Positions 1-5,488 of a stretch of 5,625 bases of DNA are shown here, piece after piece (position 1 is the stretch's first letter; every line of letters starts with the position of its first letter). The translations under genes were made by a program, and so were the position numbers. The notes below the pieces were generated by a model. That model was not told the DNA's origin, did not search any database, and saw only the letters and a list, made by a program, of their open reading frames with translations. Source of the stretch: an uncultured Clostridia bacterium (GTDB lineage: Bacteria; Bacillota; Clostridia; Oscillospirales; Ruminococcaceae); contig CAMOFU010000161.1 of NCBI GenBank assembly GCA_946613705.1, positions 1-5,625 of the forward strand, given 5' to 3'.

Positions 1-1
1 G

Positions 2-181
2 GCAGAGCGGGCAGTGCTCCGCCGCAGCCTTCAGGCAGGGCTCAATACCCGCCTCAGCAAGCCCGTCGAGCCCGAGCTGCTGTTCAAGCCCATTCAAAGC
101 CTGATAAAGCGGCAGCTTCGGACGGCGCTTTTTCGGCGTTTTGATGACGTGCGGACAGCACTCGGTGAGAAATATAGGTAA
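2..181 (+). CDS. Response-regulator receiver (REC) domain protein, C-terminal fragment
   Basis: This reading frame is open from the left edge and ends at TAA 179-181, giving 59 visible residues. The stretch AGLNTRLSKPVEPELLF (residues 12-28) matches the end of a receiver domain: a Gly-Leu/Met-Asn turn, then the conserved Lys-Pro pair (K20-P21 of the fragment, corresponding to the CheY Lys109 region), then the start of the last helix. The phospho-acceptor aspartate and everything upstream lie outside the window. After the REC end there is a basic tail of about 24 residues and no DNA-binding domain, so the intact protein could be a hybrid sensor kinase with a C-terminal receiver or a regulator whose receiver comes last. 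Codon use (CTC, CTG, GAG, CCC) fits the neighbouring genes. The other two forward frames stop earlier and make low-complexity peptides. The receiver call rests on one motif. A stem-loop terminator follows at 233-257. Confidence 0.68.
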   Translation, partial: AERAVLRRSLQAGLNTRLSKPVEPELLFKPIQSLIKRQLRTALFRRFDDVRTALGEKYR

Positions 182-199
182 AATAGTTTATTTATGTCA

Positions 200-228
200 T
201 TGACAAGAGTTTGATTGTATGATAAAAT
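200..228 (+). promoter_or_regulatory. SigA-type promoter of the lipoprotein-cca-vanZ operon
   Basis: TTGACA at 200-205 and TAAAAT at 223-228 are separated by exactly 17 bases, close to the housekeeping sigma consensus, in an AT-rich stretch between two coding regions. The expected transcription start is about 234-236, giving a leader of roughly 45 bases before the ATG at 281. No other convincing + strand promoter was seen between the five genes downstream, so it probably drives the whole operon. The predicted start falls inside the left arm of the hairpin at 233-249. Confidence 0.8.
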
Positions 229-232
229 AAAA

Positions 233-257
233 GATAGCTATCGGCTATCGTTTTTTT
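233..257 (+). terminator. Short intrinsic terminator after the response-regulator gene
   Basis: GATAGC (233-238) pairs perfectly with GCTATC (244-249) around a 5-base loop, followed by G and seven T residues (251-257). The 6-bp stem is short, but the T-tract is good. It lies about 50 bases after the stop of the receiver-domain gene and would end its transcript. It also overlaps the start site predicted for the next operon, so a transcript begun there would lack part of the left arm. Confidence 0.62.
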
Positions 258-280
258 GTCAGATTTTTAGGAGTGATTCA

Positions 281-868
281 ATGAAAATACAGATCGCGGC
301 TCTTGCCGCAGTGTGTCTGCTGCTCAGCTCGTGCTCGGGCTTCTCGGGAGGGGAGGCAAAGAGCGTCCTGTCGGGAAAGGCGGGCAGTGAAGATGTTCTT
401 GCCGAGACTATCAGCGACAGCTCGTCGGACAGCTCTGAGGCAGGTACGACAACTACTGCGGCTGCGACGACTGCGGCAAAAACAACTACCGCACGCACCA
501 CAACGACCACCGCAAAGAAAACTACCGCAAAGACTACGCGGACAAGGACTACCACCGCAAGGACAGCGACTACCACGAAGCAGACCGATCCGCCGCAGAC
601 GGTTCAGACCGACCCGCCGCAGACGGTTCAGACCGACCCGCCGCAGCCCGTGCAGACCGATCCGCCGCAGCCCGTGCAGACCGACCCGCCGCAGCCTGTG
701 CAGACCGACCCGCCCGAGCCTGTTACAACGCCCGAGCCCGTGACTACGCCCGCGCCGCCTCCGCAGACAACTGCTGCGCCGCCTCCGCAGACAACGGCAC
801 AGACCACAACTGCGATAGACGGGCTTGTCGTGGACGATCCCGCAGTGTGGGAGAGTACGGGCGAGTGA
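281..868 (+). CDS. Lipoprotein consisting almost entirely of a Thr/Pro-rich linker
   Basis: The protein has 195 residues. The ATG at 281 is chosen because AGGAG (269-273) sits 7 bases upstream; an in-frame ATG at 215 lies upstream of the predicted transcription start. The N-terminus is a type II signal peptide: MKIQ, a hydrophobic core, then the lipobox LSSC with Cys18 as the expected lipidated residue, so the product should be anchored to the outer face of the membrane. The rest looks disordered: a Ser/Asp/Glu stretch, a Thr/Ala/Lys/Arg-rich stretch (roughly residues 50-100), six copies of the octapeptide QTDPPQ(T/P)V, two TTPxPV-like units, two copies of APPPQTTA, and a short acidic end with DDPAVWESTGE. 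Such Thr/Pro linkers usually join domains in secreted Ruminococcus proteins, but no folded domain is visible here. Only 34 bases separate the stop from the next gene, so a domain lost by a nearby frameshift is unlikely. Function is not recognised. It is the first gene of the operon. Confidence 0.85.
   Translation: MKIQIAALAAVCLLLSSCSGFSGGEAKSVLSGKAGSEDVLAETISDSSSDSSEAGTTTTAAATTAAKTTTARTTTTTAKKTTAKTTRTRTTTARTATTTKQTDPPQTVQTDPPQTVQTDPPQPVQTDPPQPVQTDPPQPVQTDPPEPVTTPEPVTTPAPPPQTTAAPPPQTTAQTTTAIDGLVVDDPAVWESTGE
581..724 (+). repeat. Six-copy 24-bp tandem repeat inside the lipoprotein gene
   Basis: Six adjoining 24-base units start at 581, 605, 629, 653, 677 and 701. Each encodes QTDPPQTV, QTDPPQPV or, in the last, QTDPPEPV. 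Neighbouring units differ by only one or a few bases (units 1 and 2 differ once, GAT versus GAC), which suggests recent tandem duplication. As 24 is a multiple of three, gain or loss of copies would change linker length without breaking the frame. Confidence 0.95.
752..799 (+). repeat. Two-copy 24-bp tandem repeat encoding APPPQTTA
   Basis: Two nearly identical 24-base units (752-775 and 776-799) each encode APPPQTTA and differ only near their 3' ends. It is a second, independent tandem duplication in the same lipoprotein linker, with the same unit length as the larger array upstream. Confidence 0.9.
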
Positions 869-890
869 TATCGGATAACAGCGTGGCATC

Positions 891-894
891 GGAG
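891..894 (+). promoter_or_regulatory. Ribosome binding site deciding the start of the membrane-protein gene
   Basis: GGAG at 891-894 lies 8 bases before ATG 903. The in-frame GTG at 894 overlaps this site and so cannot use it, which favours ATG 903 as the start. Confidence 0.7.
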
Positions 895-902
895 TGATAG
901 TT

Positions 903-1538
903 ATGAAAAAATATGCACGCATCATAGCCGCAGTTTCGATCGGCGCGCTCACAGGACTGGCGCTTGCCGCCTGTGACGGCAGGGTGAGCGGAGTGTGGTG
1001 TGCGCTCGAAACAGCCGCCATGATATTGCTCACCGCCGAGTATTTTCTCGCGTCGGGCGATTCGGGCAACAGTATAGAGAGCACGCTTGCCTGTATCATC
1101 ACCTCGTTCCTGCCGCCGCTGCTGTGGACGCTGATAGTCAGCAGCAAGGAGTATTTCGGCTATTCGAGAACACATATCATCTGCGGCTCTACCGTCTGCG
1201 GCATGATAATGCTCGTCTTCGGGCTGCTCAGCCGCCACCAGACGGGGCCGCTCCGCGCCGCATTCGGCAGGAATATGCTGCCCGCCTTCTTCGGCGTGGC
1301 AGGCGTACACAGGCTCATAACCTATTTCAAGGATATGGGCAGCTTCACGATAAGCTTCAAGGACGAGCTGTGCGTTCACGGACTGCTGTTCGTGCTGTTC
1401 GCACTCGGTGTGTTCATCGGCGCGAACCGCTCAAAGCTCGCCAAGCTCGATGCATATATCGCCCTTGCCGTGTGGATAGGCGTGTTTACGGTGCTTCATC
1501 TGATCGAGGCCGTGAATATCCCCGTGCTCGAGGTGTGA
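903..1538 (+). CDS. Polytopic membrane protein of unknown function
   Basis: The protein has 211 residues. I do not recognise a family. Hydrophobic segments that could span the membrane lie at about residues 7-23, 31-50, 60-79, 91-109, 125-141 (weaker), 156-174 and 184-202, so six or seven helices are likely. Charged residues within or beside them (Glu36, Glu46, His136-Arg137, His159, His199 and Glu202) could be functional but match no signature I know. The first helix ends in LAAC (residues 21-24), a good lipobox in sequence terms; with so many helices following, it may be a chance match or a real N-terminal lipidation site. The gene follows the lipoprotein by 34 bases and precedes the next gene by 5 bases, so it is an operon member. 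An association with the lipoprotein at the cell surface is possible but only inferred from position. Confidence 0.85.
   Translation: MKKYARIIAAVSIGALTGLALAACDGRVSGVWCALETAAMILLTAEYFLASGDSGNSIESTLACIITSFLPPLLWTLIVSSKEYFGYSRTHIICGSTVCGMIMLVFGLLSRHQTGPLRAAFGRNMLPAFFGVAGVHRLITYFKDMGSFTISFKDELCVHGLLFVLFALGVFIGANRSKLAKLDAYIALAVWIGVFTVLHLIEAVNIPVLEV
1530..1535 (+). promoter_or_regulatory. Ribosome binding site supporting a GTG start at 1544
   Basis: GAGGTG, a strong match to the anti-Shine-Dalgarno complement, overlaps the last codons of the membrane-protein gene and lies 8 bases before GTG 1544. It supports a GTG start rather than any start further inside the open frame, and suggests coupled translation with the gene before it. 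Confidence 0.7.
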
Positions 1539-1543
1539 GAGCA

Positions 1544-1972
1544 GTGAAGCGTATAGAGATATTTGAGGAGGGCTTCTTTATCACCCTGTTTGCCGAGGGC
1601 GGCAGCGTGAGCATAGCGGCAGCCTCTCCGTCCGTTCCGTATTCCGAAGAGAACTGCCGCGGCAGGGAAAGCCTGCCCTGCGTGTGCGGCGGGCAGCTCA
1701 TCGGGTATACGGATACGGGAAATCAGACAGGAAGGCTCATAAGGCTCGAGTTCGCAGACAGCAGCGGCTGCCCGAACGCGGCGGTGAGCTTTCAGTTTTA
1801 TAAAGGCAGATCCGCCGTGTGCGCCCGTATCGAGGCCGACAGTGCAGGTGCGGGGGAAATGGACGGCGGCTTTTTTTCAAGGCTGTGGCAGCTCGGTGCA
1901 GTCAGTACAGAGCGTGACGGCAGCTCGTTCTGTGAGTATTTCTGTCAGGCAGAGAACGATACTGTTCAGTAA
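1544..1972 (+). CDS. Small cysteine-containing protein of unknown function
   Basis: The protein has 142 residues with a GTG start, placed 5 bases after the preceding stop. I do not recognise it. It has no signal peptide and no membrane helix, so it is probably cytoplasmic. Alternating hydrophobic stretches (IEIFEEGFFITLF near the start, RLIRLEF at 64-70, AVSFQFY at 80-86) suggest a beta-rich fold. It has seven cysteines (38, 46, 48, 76, 93, 130, 134), including a CxC at 46-48 and a CxxxC at 130-134, which could bind a metal or take part in redox chemistry; no known metal-binding family fits clearly. The open frame extends upstream of the GTG only as an out-of-frame reading of the membrane-protein gene. 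The 12 bases to cca and the same strand place it in the operon. Possible roles in tRNA or envelope biology are guesses from context. Confidence 0.72.
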   Translation: MKRIEIFEEGFFITLFAEGGSVSIAAASPSVPYSEENCRGRESLPCVCGGQLIGYTDTGNQTGRLIRLEFADSSGCPNAAVSFQFYKGRSAVCARIEADSAGAGEMDGGFFSRLWQLGAVSTERDGSSFCEYFCQAENDTVQ

Positions 1973-1984
1973 GGAGGTATACAG

Positions 1985-3313
1985 ATGATCTCTGTTCCGA
2001 AGTATATAGTTAAAGCGATCGAACAGCTCGAGGCGGCAGGCTATGAGGCTTACTGCGTCGGCGGCTGCGTGAGAGACAGCCTGCTCGGCAAGGAGCCCGA
2101 CGACTGGGATGTCTGTACATCTGCCACGCCCGACGAGATGAAGGAGGTCTTTGCGGGCTTCCGCCTGATCGAAACGGGCATAAAGCACGGCACGCTCACA
2201 GTGATAGTCGATCGTGAGCCGATAGAGATAACCACCTACAGAACAGACGGCAAGTATGCCTCCCACCGCCGCCCCGTGAGCGTCAGCTTTATCCGCGACC
2301 TCGAGGGGGATATCTCCCGCAGGGATCTTACGATAAATGCGATGTGCTGCGATAAGAACGGCGCAGTCACCGATATGTTCGGCGGAACACAGGATATAGC
2401 CGATAAGCTCGTGCGCTGCGTCGGCGACCCGAACGAGCGCTTCGAGGAGGACGCACTGCGGATAATGCGGGCGCTCCGCTTTGCCTCGGTGCTGGGTTTC
2501 ACGATAGACCCGCCGACTGCCGAGGCTATCCACAATAAGCGCCACCTGCTCGAGTATGTGTCGGTCGAGCGTATCTTCTCCGAGCTGAAAAAGCTGCTCT
2601 GCGGCAAAAGGGTCGAGGCGGTGCTCACCGAGTTCACCGATGTGTTCGTGCAGATCATACCCGAGATAGAGCCCTGTATAGGGTTCGATCAGCATAATAT
2701 CCACCACTGCTATGATGTGTGGACGCATATAGTCAAGAGCGTCGCAAGCGTCCGCCCCGATGTAAGGCTGCGCCTCGCTATGCTCTTTCACGATATCGGC
2801 AAGCCCGATACGGCAAGGTTCGACCCCGACGGGACAGGGCACTTCAAGGGTCACCCGATCAAAAGCGCCGAGATGCTCACCGAGATACTCGACCGCCTGC
2901 ACAGCGATAATGCCACGGTAGGATACGTCCGCGACCTCGTTGTCGAGCACGACAACCGCATACCCGTCAAGCGCAAAAATGTCAAGCGGTTCATGGCAAA
3001 GCACGATTTCGATTTCTTTATGGATTACCTTGAGGTCAGACGCGCCGATACGATGGCTCAGTCCGACCATATGAAGACCGAGAAGCTCGAGGAGCTGGAG
3101 CAGCTTGCGCTGATAGGCGTTGAGGTGAACAACGAGAACTGCTGCCTGAAGCTTACCGACCTTGCGGTAGACGGCAAGGATATGATCTCGCTCGGCCTTA
3201 GCGGACGGCAGATCAGCGGTATGCTGCAGCGTCTGCTCGACCTCGTGGTGGACGATAAGCTCGAAAATGACAGGGCGGTGCTGCTCGAATATGCAAAGGA
3301 GCGGCTGAGATGA
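1985..3313 (+). CDS. cca: CCA-adding tRNA nucleotidyltransferase with HD domain
   Basis: This cytoplasmic enzyme adds or repairs the 3' CCA end of tRNAs using CTP and ATP. The 442-residue length is normal for bacterial class II CCA enzymes. Motifs in order: GGCVRD at 26-31 and the metal-binding DWD at 40-42 (D40, D42) of the polymerase beta-like nucleotidyltransferase head; GIKHGTLTVIV at 65-75; RRDLTINAM at 112-120; and EDALRIMRALRF at 155-166, whose Glu-Asp-x-x-Arg triad (E155, D156, R159) forms the protein template that selects C and A. This triad supports CCA addition over poly(A) polymerase. An HD domain follows, with H237, H240 or H241, the H269-D270 pair in LFHDIGK, and a further His near HPIKSAEM. 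The start is secure: AGGAGGT (1972-1978) overlaps the upstream stop and lies 6 bases before ATG 1985. The 3' end overlaps vanZ by 4 bases. A separate A-adding or C-adding specialist enzyme cannot be fully excluded. Confidence 0.96.
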   Translation: MISVPKYIVKAIEQLEAAGYEAYCVGGCVRDSLLGKEPDDWDVCTSATPDEMKEVFAGFRLIETGIKHGTLTVIVDREPIEITTYRTDGKYASHRRPVSVSFIRDLEGDISRRDLTINAMCCDKNGAVTDMFGGTQDIADKLVRCVGDPNERFEEDALRIMRALRFASVLGFTIDPPTAEAIHNKRHLLEYVSVERIFSELKKLLCGKRVEAVLTEFTDVFVQIIPEIEPCIGFDQHNIHHCYDVWTHIVKSVASVRPDVRLRLAMLFHDIGKPDTARFDPDGTGHFKGHPIKSAEMLTEILDRLHSDNATVGYVRDLVVEHDNRIPVKRKNVKRFMAKHDFDFFMDYLEVRRADTMAQSDHMKTEKLEELEQLALIGVEVNNENCCLKLTDLAVDGKDMISLGLSGRQISGMLQRLLDLVVDDKLENDRAVLLEYAKERLR

Positions 3314-3789
3314 AAAAGCGCATCATCGCCTTTTCCGCAGCCGCCGTACTGTGGTGCGGATTCATATTTTACCTTTCGTCGGAGAACAGCGAGCAGTCCT
3401 CGGAACGCAGCGGCAGGGTCATAACCGCCTTGTGCAGAGTCATGATCTCCGATTTCGACAGCTATACAGAGGAGCATAAGCAGCAGGTCATCAGCGATAT
3501 GTCCTTCACGGTGCGCAAGCTCGCTCACTTTACCGCTTATGCCGTGCTCGGTGCGCTGCTGTTTCAGGCGTTCTGCTTTGTTCGCAGCAAGCGGATCAGA
3601 AGCGCCGCGGCGATAGGCGGGGCAGCCGTGTATGCCGCGACCGACGAGTTCCATCAGTCGTTTATACCGGGGCGCAGCTGCGAGCTCAGGGATATCCTGA
3701 TAGATACGGGCGGTGCCGCTCTCGCCGTGGCGCTCACACTGCTGGTAATGCTCATCATAGCCCGCAGGAAAAAAATAAAAAATAAATAA
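3310..3789 (+). CDS. VanZ-family membrane protein
   Basis: The protein has 159 residues. Its ATG overlaps the cca stop in an ATGA junction, and GGAG (3298-3301) lies 8 bases upstream, so translation is probably coupled to cca. VanZ-family features are clear: an N-terminal helix (about 5-22) followed by the Ser-rich YLSSENSEQSSERS segment, KLAHFTAYAVLG (70-81) entering the second helix, then the family hallmark DEFHQSFIPGR at 112-122 and LRDILIDTGGAA at 126-137 leading into the last helix (about 134-154). A Lys/Arg-rich cytoplasmic tail ends the protein. VanZ is named for a teicoplanin-resistance accessory gene, but most family members are in chromosomes without vancomycin clusters and have no firmly assigned role; no other van genes are seen here. 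It is the last gene of the operon, just before the terminator. Confidence 0.93.
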   Translation: MKKRIIAFSAAAVLWCGFIFYLSSENSEQSSERSGRVITALCRVMISDFDSYTEEHKQQVISDMSFTVRKLAHFTAYAVLGALLFQAFCFVRSKRIRSAAAIGGAAVYAATDEFHQSFIPGRSCELRDILIDTGGAALAVALTLLVMLIIARRKKIKNK

Positions 3790-3806
3790 TTTTGACAGCG
3801 CCGCAG

Positions 3807-3852
3807 AAAACGGATAGCCGACAGTAGTTTCAGCTGTCGGCTATCCGTTTTT
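3807..3852. terminator. Bidirectional intrinsic terminator between convergent operons
   Basis: A perfect 18-bp inverted repeat pairs 3807-3824 (AAAACGGATAGCCGACAG) with 3834-3851 around a 9-base loop. It is flanked by four A residues on the left and five T residues on the right (3848-3852), so it has a U-tract whichever strand is transcribed. It lies 17 bases after the vanZ stop and 12 bases after the stop of the - strand yolD-like gene, so it should end both operons and limit read-through antisense RNA. Confidence 0.95.
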
Positions 3853-3864
3853 GTGCCTTATGCC

Positions 3865-4191
3865 TTATACGTCTGTAAGCAGCTCCGCTCCGACTATGTC
3901 ACAGATGTGCAGCCGCCGTTCTCCCACCGTTACCGTGCGCAGCGCAAGATCTATCCGCTGTACCCTCCCGCGGATAAAGGTGCAGCGGGTGCCGTCATAG
4001 TACCGTATGCATACCGCCATTCCCTTTTCAAGCTGCATCAGCCGCTCGTTCAAAGCCGCCGCATCGTCCTCACTCAGCTCGGGACGGGGCTCGGGTCGGC
4101 CCTCTTCCTCAAGTATCATCTCGTAGTAGCCCTTTAATGCCGCAAACGGCGCGAAAAGCTTCGCCCTGTCTGCCCGTGATCTGTCAGCCAT
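3865..4191 (-). CDS. YolD-like protein, partner of the Y-family polymerase
   Basis: The protein has 108 residues. The N-terminus (ADRAKLFAPFAALKGYYEMI, residues 7-26) is the signature of the YolD-like family, and the C-terminal half (Gly75 onward: GRVQRIDLALRTVTV, then HICDIVG) follows the family pattern of a small beta-rich domain. In Bacillus, YolD-like genes sit beside Y-family polymerases (YolD-UvrX, YqjX-YqjW) and have been proposed as functional counterparts of UmuD; the molecular mechanism is not established. The start at 4191 is chosen over an upstream in-frame ATG at 4236 because GGGAGG (4202-4197) lies 5 bases before it and because family members begin just before the APFAALKGY motif. 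It overlaps the polymerase 3' end by 8 bases, indicating coupled translation under the same SOS promoter. A middle Glu/Pro/Asp-rich segment (28-43) is probably flexible. Confidence 0.92.
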   Translation of the reverse strand: MADRSRADRAKLFAPFAALKGYYEMILEEEGRPEPRPELSEDDAAALNERLMQLEKGMAVCIRYYDGTRCTFIRGRVQRIDLALRTVTVGERRLHICDIVGAELLTDV

Positions 4192-5452
4192 TGTGTCCTC
4201 CCACAAGTGTGTTGCGTACCCGCGCCGTCGCCTCACGCTGATAGCTGATGCCGCGCAGTATCGCGTTTTTTCCGAACCGCTCCTTTATGACCGAAACTGC
4301 CTTCAGTATGCTGTGCTCCCGTTCCGCCTTCTCAAAGTCCTCGAAAAACGAGAGGTTGTGAAACGGCTCGTTCGTAAGGTTCCCGAAGCTTATCCCAAGT
4401 CGGCGTATCGGCTCGTGATAGCGGGTCGTCCGTTCGTAGATGCCCTCTATCTCCGCCTCTATCGTTCGGTATGAGTCGGTGTGCCCGCCCGCAAGCTTCC
4501 TGCTGCCGCCCGTGCCCGCCGAGTGCCACCCCGAGTAGCCGACGAATACCGAAACATGGTCGGTGTACAGCCCCGCTGCGATCATCTCGGTCACCAGCCC
4601 GTCGATCATTTCCTTGAGCACCGTCAGCGCCTCGCGCCTGCCGTAGTCGCGGAACAGCACCTGACTGTTGGAGAGCGACTTCGTCTTCGTCTCGTACCCC
4701 TGTATCTCCGCGATCGTGCAGTCCTCCCGCCCGTAGGCATGGTCGATCAGGTACCGCGCATTCACCCCGAAGTTCTTGTAAAGCAGCTTCTCGGGCAGGG
4801 TGGTGATGTCGTGCAGACACCTCGCCCCGTACTTCTCCAGCCGCCGCGCCGTCCCGCCGCCTATGCCCCAGATGTCCGTCAGCGGCTGATGATACCATAC
4901 CGTCCGCCTGAACTCCTCCTCGTCAAGTATGCCTATGTGGTCGGGAACGTGCTTCGCCGTGATGTCCAGCGCGACCTTTGCCAGAAACATATTCGTCCCG
5001 ATGCCCGCCGTCGCCGTGATGTGTGTCTCGGCAAACACCTCGTCCATCAGCATCACCGCAAGCTCCTTCGGCGTTTTCCCGTACAGCCTCAGATACGGCG
5101 AGGCATCTATGAACACCTCGTCCACCGAGTAGACGTGTATGTCCTCGGGCGCTATGTACCTGAGATATATCCCGTAGATCTGCGCCGAAACGTGCATATA
5201 AAGCTTCATCCGCGGCAGCGCCGTGACGTATTCCACGCTCGGCGGTATCTCGTTGAGACGGCAGCGGTTCTTTACCCCCAGCTCCTTCATCGCAGGCGTT
5301 ATCGCCAGACATATCGCCCCCGGGCCCCTCGAAGGGTCGGCTACCACAAGATTCGTCGTGAACGGGTCAAGCCCCATGTCCGCACATTCCGCCGATGCGT
5401 AGAAGCTTTTCAGGTCGATGCACATATATATCCGTTCCTTCTTCGTGTTCAT
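4184..5452 (-). CDS. Y-family translesion DNA polymerase, UmuC/UvrX type
   Basis: This 422-residue error-prone polymerase copies damaged templates and has no proofreading domain. Motifs in order: CIDLKSFYASAE at 11-22, with D13 as the first metal ligand and Y18 in the steric-gate position that excludes ribonucleotides; YSVDEVFIDAS at 108-118, with D111 and E112 completing the active site; GIGTNMFLAKVA at 150-161; the helix-hairpin-helix thumb DIWGIGGGTARRL at 193-205; then a little-finger domain with SNSQVLFRDY. LKS in place of DMDxF separates it from classical DinB/Pol IV and puts it with the UmuC/YqjW/UvrX branch. NLSFF (366-370) followed by acidic residues is a degenerate candidate clamp-binding motif. 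The C-terminal TLVGGHNG resembles the branch's conserved end. GAGGTG (5468-5463) lies 10 bases before ATG 5452; an in-frame ATG at residue 10 is a weaker alternative. It forms an operon with the yolD-like gene. Confidence 0.95.
   Translation of the reverse strand: MNTKKERIYMCIDLKSFYASAECADMGLDPFTTNLVVADPSRGPGAICLAITPAMKELGVKNRCRLNEIPPSVEYVTALPRMKLYMHVSAQIYGIYLRYIAPEDIHVYSVDEVFIDASPYLRLYGKTPKELAVMLMDEVFAETHITATAGIGTNMFLAKVALDITAKHVPDHIGILDEEEFRRTVWYHQPLTDIWGIGGGTARRLEKYGARCLHDITTLPEKLLYKNFGVNARYLIDHAYGREDCTIAEIQGYETKTKSLSNSQVLFRDYGRREALTVLKEMIDGLVTEMIAAGLYTDHVSVFVGYSGWHSAGTGGSRKLAGGHTDSYRTIEAEIEGIYERTTRYHEPIRRLGISFGNLTNEPFHNLSFFEDFEKAEREHSILKAVSVIKERFGKNAILRGISYQREATARVRNTLVGGHNG
4197..4202 (-). 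promoter_or_regulatory. Ribosome binding site of the yolD-like gene, inside the polymerase gene
   Basis: GGGAGG read on the - strand lies 5 bases before ATG 4191, within the final codons of the polymerase. It fixes the start of the yolD-like gene and lets translation pass directly from polymerase to partner. Confidence 0.8.
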
Positions 5453-5474
5453 TGCTGATCGTCACCTCGCTTTA

Positions 5475-5488
5475 ACTGTATGTTCAGT
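5475..5488. repeat. Inverted repeat with a second GAACATA half-site over the -10/start region
   Basis: ACTG (5475-5478) and CAGT (5485-5488) form an inverted repeat around six bases. On the - strand it contains GAACATA (5485-5479), identical to the strong half of the LexA box at 5493-5506 and 20 bases away, about two helical turns. It overlaps the edge of the -10 element and the predicted start site. It lacks a proper GTTC partner at the right spacing, so a role as a weak second LexA site is only a suggestion. Confidence 0.35.

Noticed and set aside
215..280. Upstream ATG at 215 as the start of the lipoprotein
   Set aside because: It precedes the predicted transcription start and runs through the hairpin and T-tract. 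ATG 281 has an AGGAG at ideal spacing and a proper lipoprotein signal peptide directly after it.
278..1147. Long - strand open frame (289 residues) opposite the lipoprotein
   Set aside because: It is a low-complexity Arg/Leu/Gly-rich antisense reading of the tandem repeats, and it also runs into the membrane-protein gene. It has no family features.
1952..1967. GAAC-GATACT-GTTC palindrome before cca as a LexA box
   Set aside because: The spacer is 6 bases instead of the 4 required, it lies inside coding sequence, and no promoter surrounds it.
1877..3070. Long - strand open frame (397 residues) opposite cca
   Set aside because: It lies antisense to a clearly identified cca gene with all motifs intact. 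GC-rich third positions produce such shadow frames.
3310..3789. VanZ-family gene as a sign of glycopeptide resistance
   Set aside because: No vanH, vanA, vanX or other resistance genes are present, and VanZ-family proteins are common in chromosomes without resistance clusters.
4481..5458. Long + strand open frame (325 residues) opposite the polymerase
   Set aside because: It is antisense to the Y-family polymerase, rich in Arg/Pro/Val without domains, and has no supporting promoter or ribosome binding site.
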